The notes beneath the pieces are model-generated. The model saw only the letters and a list, made by a program, of their open reading frames with translations, made no database searches and was not told the DNA's origin. Of a DNA stretch of 64,000 nucleotides, positions 37,570 through 45,818 are shown one piece after another; the first letter of the stretch is position 1, and each line of letters begins with the position of its first letter. The stretch is from Bartonella sp. TP. Its GTDB lineage: Bacteria; Pseudomonadota; Alphaproteobacteria; Rhizobiales; Rhizobiaceae. Made by a program: the position numbers and the translations under genes. The stretch covers positions 1 to 64,000 of the forward strand of contig NZ_CP129002.1 in the NCBI RefSeq assembly GCF_030406085.1, in the 5' to 3' direction.

Positions 37570-37594
37570 TTCCATAATATATATTATGCGACTT
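37567..37594 (-). other. dif-like XerCD site 4, inverted
   Basis: TGATTCCATAA, TATATA, TTATGCGACTT: the reverse complement of the site 2/3 pattern, in keeping with the inverted prophage. Just to its right, TTTGAAAGGAG (37601-37611) matches the ribosome site of the first gene of the complete prophage, a probable stub of another phage unit. Confidence 0.75.
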
Positions 37595-37614
37595 TGGTTA
37601 TTTGAAAGGAGAAG

Positions 37615-38357
37615 TTAATGGTCAAGTTTCATCTCCTCTATTTTAACATTGAATTTCGTAATAAAATGTAAAATTTGATCTACATATTTTTTAGTAAATA
37701 AGTTGTTTGGGTGATTAATACCATTTTTAATGTTTAAATTATCTAGGGCACTGACCGCAAAAATAACGGGCAAACAAGTAGCTAACGCCATAGAATTTAT
37801 AGTACCTGAATGATCTTCAAATTCTATCTTTAACACATTTTCGCTTGCATATCCTGGCCATCTTAATGTTCTTTGCTCCACATTTGCATTTTTTAATTTT
37901 ATATTTAAATTAACATGTTGATCCCTTCCATCATGAAAACTCTCTAACATCCCAATAATAGGGTAAAACTTCTGAAAATCTTGCAATTTTTATCAATTGA
38001 CCGCCACTTATTTTGTAAGCATCTTTAAAAGCAAAAGGTAAGTGGGTTTTACCAAATAATCTCTTATATCCCAGTGGATTCTTTGGTCTTTTGGTTACAA
38101 TCCCTCCACAATAAGTTATAATACTATCTATGTGACCCAATTTAGCTATTTGCGCCTCAACTAATACGTCCAATAACCCTGGCTCCAAACCCAGCGGCAT
38201 AATAGCTTTTATTTGTGAAGTTTCTAATAAAGCCTTTAGACTAAAACTTTCATTACTTATGTCTCTAGATATACTAAGAAAATAACCCTTAAACTGATTG
38301 TTGTATAAATACAACACAACCTCTTTAGTTGACGGCCATGACGAACAACAGATAACA
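37615..38357 (-). pseudogene. Saccharopine-dehydrogenase-like protein, truncated and frameshifted
   Basis: Two overlapping minus-strand frames form one protein of the saccharopine reductase/dehydrogenase family. The first holds VVICCSSWPSTKEVV (end of a Rossmann part), MPLGLEPGLLDVLV and ITYCGGIVTKRPKNPLGYK, both family hallmarks. The second holds QRTLRWPGYASENVLKI, matching the family RGTLRYPGW region. The frame changes near 37980-37990, beside a TTTTT run. The first ~65 residues with the GxGxxG dinucleotide motif are missing, and the fragment starts directly after the MFS stop codon. It is probably inactive. Confidence 0.75.
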
Positions 38358-38359
38358 AC

Positions 38360-39454
38360 TTACCCCAACAGCTTAAATGTAGTAAAAGCTAAACTACTGC
38401 CTATAGATTCACCGATTCCTATACACAAAGCATAGACAGCAAAGATTGCCACTTTTTTGTCTTCTGATACAAATTTAGATAAAAGCGTATTGCAAGCAGG
38501 AATAGCTATTATTTCTGCTAAGGTTATTATGGCGGTAAAAATAAATACCAGCCAAAGATTTATATGCAAAAAAAGCATACAAAATATTGAGCAAAAGAAT
38601 AATAAAAACGCAATTAAAATAGCTCTATATTCAATTAGGTTTAGTTTGATTAGTGCTTTATGGATAGCAACACTGAATAAAACACTTATTGCTGCATTTA
38701 CTGTCATAAAAGTCCATGTAAATTTTGCATTGCCTATAAGTTTTACTAAAAATAATGGAAATAAAGTCATTGCAAACGAGTAAAGTAGCCAAACCATAAT
38801 AACAAGAATAATTATTAATTGCGTTTTACCCTCTTTGACAATTTCTTTAAAAGCAACAAACCAGTGAGTTTGCTTTGCTATTTTAATATGTTTTGTATAT
38901 ATAAAGCTCCACACGCTAGATAACAAAGCAACGAGGGAGAATACCCAAAAAGCAATATTGCTAGATAAGTTATAAAGTTGATTAAAAATAAAAGGCCCTA
39001 AAAGAGAAGGTAGATTAGTTGCAATATTTAGACGAGCAAAATTAATCGTATAGTCATTTTCCTTATTTGACTTTAAAGTAGCAACGATGGTTCTTATAAC
39101 TAAAATAGAATTGCCATAGCAAAGCCCAATAAAAAGACATGCGATAAATAATAAACTAATATTATGAGTAGTCGCTAAAATAGCAAAACCAATAAAACAC
39201 ATAAATTGTAAAAGCAGGAGCAGTTTATTTATTGCTATCTTGTCTAACATTGGAGTTAGAAGAATTCTGCCTACTCTTGCCGTGAAGCTTGTAGTAAATA
39301 ACAATAAGGCTACAGTTTTTGTTGTTAATATAGAATTTTGATAAAAATATACAACAATCAATGGGTACGGAACTAAATAGAGCAAACTTGTAAGGAGTTC
39401 TTCTATCCAGACAATTTTAAATGTAGAGAGTCTTGTAAGCATAATCACCCTCAC
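38360..39454 (-). CDS. MFS transporter, cargo B
   Basis: 364 residues, about 11 hydrophobic segments, with a FTARVGRILLTPMLDKIAINKLLLL loop region in the usual MFS loop position. Its start overlaps the stop of the upstream ATP-grasp gene. Its C-terminal end may have been trimmed by the deletion that also removed the start of the saccharopine-dehydrogenase-like gene. Export of the cluster product is inferred from context only. Confidence 0.75.
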   Translation of the reverse strand: MRVIMLTRLSTFKIVWIEELLTSLLYLVPYPLIVVYFYQNSILTTKTVALLLFTTSFTARVGRILLTPMLDKIAINKLLLLLQFMCFIGFAILATTHNISLLFIACLFIGLCYGNSILVIRTIVATLKSNKENDYTINFARLNIATNLPSLLGPFIFNQLYNLSSNIAFWVFSLVALLSSVWSFIYTKHIKIAKQTHWFVAFKEIVKEGKTQLIIILVIMVWLLYSFAMTLFPLFLVKLIGNAKFTWTFMTVNAAISVLFSVAIHKALIKLNLIEYRAILIAFLLFFCSIFCMLFLHINLWLVFIFTAIITLAEIIAIPACNTLLSKFVSEDKKVAIFAVYALCIGIGESIGSSLAFTTFKLLG

Positions 39455-40692
39455 TAACTTAAGTTAATATTAGTAAGCTGTATTGCTTTATTTAACTCGC
39501 TTTCAACCGCTTCGTAATTAATATTTTTTGTTAAAGAGTACCCCACCCTACATTGGTTAAAACTTTTAGGAGGCAAAACTATACTGCTTCCACGCTTCAT
39601 TAGTTCTATTGTATTAGGTATTTCTGCATTCACCGATAAACCATTAAATATGCCCTCTTGCGAAGCGATATAAAATTGAACCCCTGCCACCCTTTGTGGC
39701 CCTTGTTTTTTAACCTCTATAAATTGATCATCTATTTTCCCATTAATTGTAGATTTTATAATTATTTCCAGCCAAGATATATTTAAAGCTTCTGATACCA
39801 AATGAGAACAGATTAAATCGCCTCCAGTGCGTGTAGCAATTTCAACAAGTTTACATTCATCTTTTTGTACTTTCATTTCTACATGGATAGCTGCATGGTG
39901 TATGCCTAATTCTCTCACGATGCTTTCAACCACTATTATAATTTTTTCTTGCGTTGTTGCAGGTAGCTTAGATGGAAAAATGTGGCGCGTCTCAATATAC
40001 CAAGGGTTAGTTGTAGTTTTATCCGTAATACCTGCTATATACACTACGTTATTTGAAACAAAGCCCTCTATACTAACTTCCTGACCGTGTAAAAATTCTT
40101 CAACTATATAATAAGCACCAAATTTATCAAACAAACCTTTTGCTTCATTTTTTCTTTTATGTTCAAGCTGTTCCAGCGCATAAAGCAATTCTTGCCTATT
40201 GTGGATCAGAAAAATACCTTGCGAACCGCTTGCAGAAACAGGCTTTAAAATTAGAGGATAAGTAAATCCCTTAACCACCTCATCTACTGGCGATGATGCT
40301 TCTATTTTTGCAAATTTAGGCAGCAAATGAGGTAGTTTATCACTTAACCGCTCTCTACATAAAAACTTGTTCTTTGCCACTATTGCAGCATCTACTAAAA
40401 CATGATTTAGTTTTAGTATTTCAGCAATTTTAGCAGATAAGATAATATCGGTATCATTCCAAGAAAAAACTGCTTTTACATCATTATTTTCTGCTATTGT
40501 TTGTGCCTGCTTAATACAAGCTTCTTCATCTTTATTGTCAATTTTCACATAAGATTTTAGATAAGGGCTCGCATATTCTGGACAATTATTGGACATTAAT
40601 ATTACATTATATCCAGAATTTTTTGCGGCCATAAGAGCGGCTAAACCTTCTGCCTCAATCGGGCGCAAATTAAGAAATAATAGGTCGTTCAT
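39454..40692 (-). CDS. ATP-grasp amino-acid/peptide ligase 1
   Basis: 412 residues of the carboxylate-amine ligase type (as in BacD/YwfE-like L-amino-acid ligases). The N-terminal domain contains SWNDTDIILSAKIAEIL. The ATP-grasp core has YPLILKPVSASGSQGIFLI, EEFLHGQEVSIEGFV, and the metal-binding end CKLVEIATRTGGDLICSHLV. The expected reaction is ATP-dependent amide or peptide bond formation. The frame is intact; it overlaps the cupin-MetRS gene by 4 bases (ATGA), so the two are coupled. Substrate unknown. Confidence 0.8.
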   Translation of the reverse strand: MNDLLFLNLRPIEAEGLAALMAAKNSGYNVILMSNNCPEYASPYLKSYVKIDNKDEEACIKQAQTIAENNDVKAVFSWNDTDIILSAKIAEILKLNHVLVDAAIVAKNKFLCRERLSDKLPHLLPKFAKIEASSPVDEVVKGFTYPLILKPVSASGSQGIFLIHNRQELLYALEQLEHKRKNEAKGLFDKFGAYYIVEEFLHGQEVSIEGFVSNNVVYIAGITDKTTTNPWYIETRHIFPSKLPATTQEKIIIVVESIVRELGIHHAAIHVEMKVQKDECKLVEIATRTGGDLICSHLVSEALNISWLEIIIKSTINGKIDDQFIEVKKQGPQRVAGVQFYIASQEGIFNGLSVNAEIPNTIELMKRGSSIVLPPKSFNQCRVGYSLTKNINYEAVESELNKAIQLTNINLS

Positions 40693-42656
40693 GGCGCTTC
40701 CTTTTTGTTTAGTAGCTTATTTATGTCTTTTATAGATATATTTGGCATCTCCTTAGCGATGATGTTAAAACTATCGTTAACGCCGTATGCATGGTACAAA
40801 TAATATCTAGAAAGGGTTGGCATTAGTGGGTATAATAAACGCAATAAATTCCATAATACATAACAAGATAAATACACCACCGTTTTTTTATTCATATTGG
40901 GTAGGCTATCAAAGGCAGTGATTTTTTGCTTTAGATATTGCTTGGTAGTTATCAGTAATGCATCTAAATGTATAAAAAATTTATTTGGTGCTAAGCTATA
41001 AATATCCATAAGCTTTAACCCTTGCATATAAAAGTTATTTACATCGTCAAAAAAAATACGATCAAATTCCGTCCAACTACCACTAGAGGTAATATCTTGG
41101 TTGTATTTTATGACAATAGCTAAGCAGCTATCTATTATTTCTTGGATTAACTTACTATATTTTTCTTGGAACTCCTGAAACTCTTGTTGTGAAAAATTAG
41201 AATTTTTATCAGAGCGATGTATGTATGCAAAATATAATCTTAAATAATCAGAAGCTTTATTCTGCGCAAAAAAATCTTTAGCCCAAATAGCATGATTTTT
41301 AGATGTAGAAAATTTTTTATTATCTAATAAAGAGAAACTAGTAGTTATCGCCTGCGTATCTAAAAACCCAAATCTCTCATGCAAAAATACACTAACTAAA
41401 AATATACTACATATAAAATTATCTCGCCCATTGAAGAATATTATTTTGCTTATATCTTTATATTCTTTAAACCAGTATAATCTTAATAATAGCCTTTGAG
41501 CAAAAGTTGATAGGGTTTGATCTGTGTATTGAGGTAAAACAACACCTTCTTTTTGAAATATTGATATCGCAACAGGATGCTCTTTATAATAATTTACTAT
41601 CTTATCTAAAGTATTTGGAATATACAAACCGAAATCAAGTGATAATTGGCTGTAGTGCTCGGCAACAATAGCTAATGATTTAATATTAGGCTTCCAAAAT
41701 AAAGACTTACGCTCAACTTTTTCTAACAAATTATTAGAAAAAATTGCAGTAGGATTTAACAAACTGTGGCAGTCCAAACCTGATCCACAATTTTCACATT
41801 CTATGCTCAGAGTCTCGTTTCCGCAAAAATAACATATTCCTTGTACATCTCCTTCACTAATACAGTTGTTTATTGTACTATCAAAAAAATGCAGCCCTTC
41901 TTTTTCAAAAAATATACCCTCATCCATATATTCTTTTATAGTTTTATGTAAAAATTCATTAAAGCTACAATTTTCCTCAATGTTATGTGCTATAAAGTCA
42001 TTTGACTCTAGATTAAAATTTTTAAAATCAGCTTTAATTTGTGCTTCACTTGCTTGTACTAATGTTTTATAATCAGTATTCTTTAATTTTGCAGTATTTT
42101 TTATATGGCTTGTATAACCAAATGTTCCTGTAACTTTTTCAACATTTGTACCTTCAAGCTCTAGTTTTCTAGCTGCTACATCTGCTAAAAAATATGGCCC
42201 TGACAAATGCCCTAAATGCAAAGGCCCATTTGGCGTAGGACAAGCTAGAACAAATAATAATCTGCAATTTTTATTACGGTTACTTTTTGCATCACATGAT
42301 AACTTTTCAGTGATATCCCAATTTTCCCACCATGTAGAAACATACTTTAAACTTTCTTTGCCAGTGTTGGTTATTTGATGGGAATCAAATGGGTAAAATA
42401 ATAAAAGATCTCCAGCGCAAACTTCAGCTTGCGTCACATTACCATCTTTAGAGCGACTGGTAACTTTCCCCTCTCCATAAGTAATAGTCCAAACTTCATA
42501 ATCTTTATGATTATGATATTTTGTTGAAACGCCAACTGGAACTTGAATAAAACTGAGGTTTAAGTCATTTTTTATACCTATTATTTTTGCTATATCAGCA
42601 ACGCAATATGGCTCTTCTTTGTTTATGTTTTTAAAAAGATTGGGGAATTTATCCAA
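40689..42656 (-). CDS. Cupin-MetRS fusion, hydrazine synthetase type
   Basis: 655 residues. Residues ~1-115 are a cupin with likely metal ligands His48, His50, Glu54 and His93 (KYHNHKDYEVWTITYGEGKV ... FYPFDSHQI). Residues ~130-655 are a methionyl-tRNA-synthetase-like class I domain: HLGH at 147-150, a four-Cys zinc knuckle (Cys275, 278, 287, 290), NGRDNFICSIF, and KFSTSK at 448-453 in place of KMSKS. Such fusions join an N-hydroxylated lysine to an activated amino acid (glycine in the s56-p1 pathway, Spb40) through an N-N bond. The frame is intact. It is not the housekeeping MetRS. Confidence 0.85.
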   Translation of the reverse strand: MDKFPNLFKNINKEEPYCVADIAKIIGIKNDLNLSFIQVPVGVSTKYHNHKDYEVWTITYGEGKVTSRSKDGNVTQAEVCAGDLLLFYPFDSHQITNTGKESLKYVSTWWENWDITEKLSCDAKSNRNKNCRLLFVLACPTPNGPLHLGHLSGPYFLADVAARKLELEGTNVEKVTGTFGYTSHIKNTAKLKNTDYKTLVQASEAQIKADFKNFNLESNDFIAHNIEENCSFNEFLHKTIKEYMDEGIFFEKEGLHFFDSTINNCISEGDVQGICYFCGNETLSIECENCGSGLDCHSLLNPTAIFSNNLLEKVERKSLFWKPNIKSLAIVAEHYSQLSLDFGLYIPNTLDKIVNYYKEHPVAISIFQKEGVVLPQYTDQTLSTFAQRLLLRLYWFKEYKDISKIIFFNGRDNFICSIFLVSVFLHERFGFLDTQAITTSFSLLDNKKFSTSKNHAIWAKDFFAQNKASDYLRLYFAYIHRSDKNSNFSQQEFQEFQEKYSKLIQEIIDSCLAIVIKYNQDITSSGSWTEFDRIFFDDVNNFYMQGLKLMDIYSLAPNKFFIHLDALLITTKQYLKQKITAFDSLPNMNKKTVVYLSCYVLWNLLRLLYPLMPTLSRYYLYHAYGVNDSFNIIAKEMPNISIKDINKLLNKKEAP

Positions 42657-42658
42657 AC

Positions 42659-43888
42659 TTATTCCTCGCTTAAGCTAGTATTTTCAAACAATAATTTTAG
42701 ATATTCTTCCATTTCTTCTGGCGTTCCTGTGACTAAGCCAGAAAAAGGCAACTCGCTGCTTCTATAAGAGAGGTCTGTAGCCAAATTTTCGGCATTATTG
42801 ACATTATATGATACTAATCTTCTATCCTGTAGCAGAGCTTCACGGCTAACGATATTCACCACAGGAGATTTTAACTTATGTGAAGGAAACATGAAAAAAC
42901 CAAAAAAATTATTGTTAACTATATTCGGAATTTCTACTCTTTCGCCAAGCATTGATAAAACACTAGCATTTTGAAGATGTATTCCGGTTTTTAGCTCAAA
43001 AACTTTACCTATATCCCCGCCACCTGGCCTGTTGGCGATTTCTAAAAAATACAACTCTTTTTTATTAGATTGAATAATTTCTAGATGAAAACTACTATCT
43101 ACTATACCAAGAGCCTTAACAACCTTATCAGCAAAATCTCGGTACACAGCCTCATTTCGTACTTGCACAGAGCCCAAAGGATACCCATTGGCATAATCCA
43201 AACAAGTATTTATATATTTGCTAACTTGCAGCAGAGCAATTTCTCCATTATTCATAACCCCATCAATATGGTAAATATCTCCATCTACAAAAGTTTCGAC
43301 CTCAAAATTATCTATGGCCAATTCTTGATTTTCACCATCTAAAGCTTCAATACCACTTGTTTTAGACTTTAACGAAGTAAAAAAACTATCAATATTAGTA
43401 AAAGCTATAATATTACTGCTTGCAGCGCCATCTTTTGGCTTTACCACAATCATTTCATCTGAAAAGCTATGTGGTACCTCGTTTTTATTATTTATTATAT
43501 CTTTTAATTCACAAAAGCTTGGCACTAAAATGCCAGCTTTTTTTACGATTTCTTTCATTAAAACTTTGTCGCGAACCTTTATGATATCTTTGGGTTTTTG
43601 TCCATAAATATTTAATTGCTCTCTAATTTGTGCAGCTTCCATTAGCTCATATTCTGAAAGCGACACCACTCTATCGAAAGTAATATTATTATGTTTCGCA
43701 AATTCCACTACGCAATCTAAGATGCCATCTTCTTTTTTGCGAATAATTTTTGAATATTTTAGGGTATCAGGAATATCTTTAAGACTGTCTTCTAAACCTA
43801 TATAAAAAATATTGTGAAGATTATGATCTACCGCTAAATGATATAAAGAAGTTGCATATATAGGGCGATGTAAGATTAAAATATTCAT
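42659..43888 (-). CDS. ATP-grasp amino-acid/peptide ligase 2
   Basis: 409 residues, a second ATP-grasp ligase distinct from the one at 39.5-40.7 kb. It has EMIVVKPKDGAASSNIIAF as the nucleotide loop, NFEVETFVDGDIYHIDGVM, and the metal-binding region LYFLEIANRPGGGDIGKVFE. A GGAGTC ribosome site precedes ATG at 43888. Two ligases in one operon suggest that the product has at least two amide bonds or one ligase acts on a peptide. Substrates are not inferable by eye. Confidence 0.8.
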   Translation of the reverse strand: MNILILHRPIYATSLYHLAVDHNLHNIFYIGLEDSLKDIPDTLKYSKIIRKKEDGILDCVVEFAKHNNITFDRVVSLSEYELMEAAQIREQLNIYGQKPKDIIKVRDKVLMKEIVKKAGILVPSFCELKDIINNKNEVPHSFSDEMIVVKPKDGAASSNIIAFTNIDSFFTSLKSKTSGIEALDGENQELAIDNFEVETFVDGDIYHIDGVMNNGEIALLQVSKYINTCLDYANGYPLGSVQVRNEAVYRDFADKVVKALGIVDSSFHLEIIQSNKKELYFLEIANRPGGGDIGKVFELKTGIHLQNASVLSMLGERVEIPNIVNNNFFGFFMFPSHKLKSPVVNIVSREALLQDRRLVSYNVNNAENLATDLSYRSSELPFSGLVTGTPEEMEEYLKLLFENTSLSEE

Positions 43889-43897
43889 CTGAGACTC

Positions 43898-44888
43898 CTA
43901 AATATCCTGTAAACTCAAAAAAGCAAAACGTTCTAAATCTAAATTCTTGTAAAAATTATTCTCTAATATCGAATTAATTATTATACTATTACGCCAAGGC
44001 ATTGTTGATAAATTTGAATCTATACGTATTTTTATTAAACTTCTTTAACAGCAAGCTAGCTCTATAGGTAGCATCGCTCTTACTTAGGTCATACAAACTA
44101 GTATCTAATGACACATGTAGCTGTTTCTTTTTATTATAAATAATCTCAAATAGCTGATTTGCTGTTACACCTGATATTCCATCGCTTGTGTATAATATAT
44201 TGCTAAATAACGTTTCTTTATAGCTTTTATGCGTTTTTTTAATTTCTTTTGTATAGGCTGGAGAATAAAGAGAGTTTATAATAGCATTGTCATCTAAAGA
44301 ATGAAATGCAGATCTCTCTGATATCCATACTATATCAATGTTCTGAACATTATTTAATAAGTCCATTACTATCTCGCAAGCACTTTGCCCATTGCCTACG
44401 ATTAAAACTTTTCCTTTTAGCTTTTCTCTGTATTTTAAATATACTGAAGAATGAAACACATCATCGCTAGAATATTCTTTGGCAAAACTAGGTATATTAG
44501 GAACAGGGCCAGTACCTACTACTATAGACTTAGATATATATTTATTTTTATTGGTATTTACTAAATAATAACCATCATTAGTTACTGCTATATTTTCTGC
44601 ATTTTCGCCAAAATTTATATTTTTAAAATGCCCCACAACCCATTTTAAATAATTATTATATTCCAAACGAGTTATACTATCGCATTCCCTAGCAGAAAAC
44701 TGATAAAAAAGTCCATCTTTTAACCAACTAACTTGTAAATTACCGCCTATAGAGTTTAGATGCCAATTAAAATCATTGTTTTTATCTATAAATACAGAGT
44801 TCAGCGGTGTCTTAGCCATTAAGCAATTTAAACTAAAATTAAATGGCCCAAACCCAATTCCTAAAACATCTAAAAATTGCTTACTCAA
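43898..44888 (-). pseudogene. Lysine/ornithine N-monooxygenase homologue with deletions and a frameshift
   Basis: FAD/NADPH N-hydroxylase of the IucD/PvdA/SidA family. FAD motif LGIGFGPFNFSL (residues 9-20), LQVSWLKD (51-58) and NADPH motif VGNGQSACEI (164-173) are present. After LKD the usual ~22 residues (family pattern ...TLxDPTSPFxFLNYL) are absent. The frame ends at 43989 after 299 residues, well short of ~430. Skipping one T at 43988 opens NSIIINSILENNFYKN, which fits the family C terminus (RSxxIINSLL), and ends at 43898, 9 bases before the ATP-grasp start. Start codon is TTG. Activity is doubtful. Confidence 0.72.
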
Positions 44889-44893
44889 CGCAG

Positions 44894-44914
44894 TTCCATA
44901 TATAATTATATGAC
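44894..44914 (-). other. Degenerate dif-like sequence at the right edge of the island
   Basis: TTCCATA-TATAAT-TATATGAC is close to the inverted site 4 core TTCCATAA-TATATA-TTATGCGAC but has changed bases in both arms and is two bases shorter. It sits between the N-hydroxylase and hfq, where the AT-rich cargo meets core genes. It could be a decayed att scar or chance in AT-rich DNA. Confidence 0.3.
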
Positions 44915-44962
44915 TATATGAATAGTTGTATACGAGCTTTTTTTATTCGTCAAGTAGCAATT

Positions 44963-45220
44963 TTACTTGGTGTCGGAATTTGTATCATTGTCCTTAGCGC
45001 TCTCATAAGAGAATGGACCGTTCGGTAAAATTGTAGATATAGCATGCTTATATACTAGCTGCATATGGTTTTCTCTTCTTAAAACAACCGAAAAACTGTC
45101 AAACGAGCTTATGTAACCAGATAATTTAACTCCATTAACCAAAAATATAGTCAGAGGCGTTCTTTGTTTGCGAACATTATTTAAAAAATTATCTTGGATA
45201 TTTTGCGAATATTCTGCCAT
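44963..45220 (-). CDS. hfq: RNA chaperone Hfq
   Basis: 85 residues. Sm1 ([22 protein letters not shown] followed by [19 protein letters not shown]) and Sm2 ([13 protein letters not shown]) are complete. Hfq forms a hexamer pairing small RNAs with mRNAs. It is the first core gene right of the island. Confidence 0.95.
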   Translation of the reverse strand: MAEYSQNIQDNFLNNVRKQRTPLTIFLVNGVKLSGYISSFDSFSVVLRRENHMQLVYKHAISTILPNGPFSYESAKDNDTNSDTK

Positions 45221-45289
45221 CTCGCCCTCATGAAATTACATAACTACCCAATATATAAACTATAATAAATATTATACAATATAAAATTC

Positions 45290-45805
45290 CTATAAATATG
45301 CTAAGTTTTGCCAAGCAAGGCTATTTTTGCATCGCTTTATGGTGTCCAGCTCTGGAATGGTTTTTAAATATTCAGCAATAGAATGTCTAGCTATGATTAA
45401 TTCTGGGGCGATTTCGTGCAATGGCTTAAGCACAAAACCACGCTGCAACATAAAGGGGTGCGGCATAATAAGGCTGTCGCTATTATAATTTTCAAATGCA
45501 TCATAGAGCAAAAGATCTATATCAATAGTACGCGGGCCCCATTTGGCAACCCTTTCGCGGCCATGTTTAAGCTCTATCGCCTGACATAACCGCAAAAAAA
45601 CCTCTGGCTCAAGTTCCGTTGCGAATTTAGCACATGCATTAAAAAAATAATCCTGGCTAATATTACCCCAAGGCGGTGTTTGGTATAATGAGGATAAGCG
45701 TTCTAGCTGACATAGCCCTGTGCTTGTTAAATCACGCACGCTTCTAATAATAGTAGCCTCTACATCCCCTACATTACCGCCAAAAGATAAATAAACACGA
45801 TACAT
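45290..45805 (-). CDS. folK: 2-amino-4-hydroxy-6-hydroxymethyldihydropteridine pyrophosphokinase
   Basis: Adds pyrophosphate to the pterin before DHPS in folate synthesis. The signature WGPRTIDIDLLLYD and the N-terminal SFGGNVGDVEATI are clear, as is MPHPFMLQRGFVLKPLHEIAPEL. 171 residues, complete. It lies 13 bases downstream of folP. Confidence 0.95.
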   Translation of the reverse strand: MYRVYLSFGGNVGDVEATIIRSVRDLTSTGLCQLERLSSLYQTPPWGNISQDYFFNACAKFATELEPEVFLRLCQAIELKHGRERVAKWGPRTIDIDLLLYDAFENYNSDSLIMPHPFMLQRGFVLKPLHEIAPELIIARHSIAEYLKTIPELDTIKRCKNSLAWQNLAYL

Positions 45806-45818
45806 CCTAGTCCCCTAG

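Larger units (their letters stand above)
35193..37594 (+). mobile_element. Partial gokushovirus prophage, inverted relative to the complete one
   Basis: Homology with the complete prophage begins at the VP1 leader (TTCTTGATATATATATGCTAG near 35194) and runs through VP1, VP2 and a small membrane gene to dif-like site 4. The replication half (VP4, VP5-like, VP3, basic protein) is absent and its place is taken by cargo A. The copy is therefore not autonomous. Confidence 0.85.
26923..44914. mobile_element. Composite Xer/dif accessory island with gokushovirus prophages and metabolite genes
   Basis: About 18 kb of sequence that is visibly more AT-rich than its flanks lies between core guaC/orf130 and hfq. 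It is punctuated by four dif-like sites (26923, 27367, 31775, 37567) and a degenerate fifth (44894). Its contents are three gokushovirus units in different states and two cargo blocks. No integrase, transposase or relaxase is encoded, consistent with use of the host XerC/XerD recombinases. The boundary calls are inference. Confidence 0.65.

Noticed and set aside
37619-37671. Plus-strand ATG after the phage ribosome site right of dif-like site 4
   Set aside because: The frame stops after 17 codons and is antisense to the saccharopine-dehydrogenase-like fragment; only the ribosome site looks phage-derived.
40689-42656. Housekeeping methionyl-tRNA synthetase
   Set aside because: N-terminal cupin domain, altered KMSKS and operon context fit a hydrazine synthetase paralogue better.
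43898-44888. N-hydroxylase as part of a siderophore cluster
   Set aside because: No NIS synthetase, NRPS or TonB receptor nearby; the linked cupin-MetRS fusion points to N-N bond formation instead.
44927-44953. Possible promoter (TTGACG ... TATACA, minus strand) for cargo B
   Set aside because: Spacing is only 15 bases and the area is AT-rich; not strong enough to annotate.
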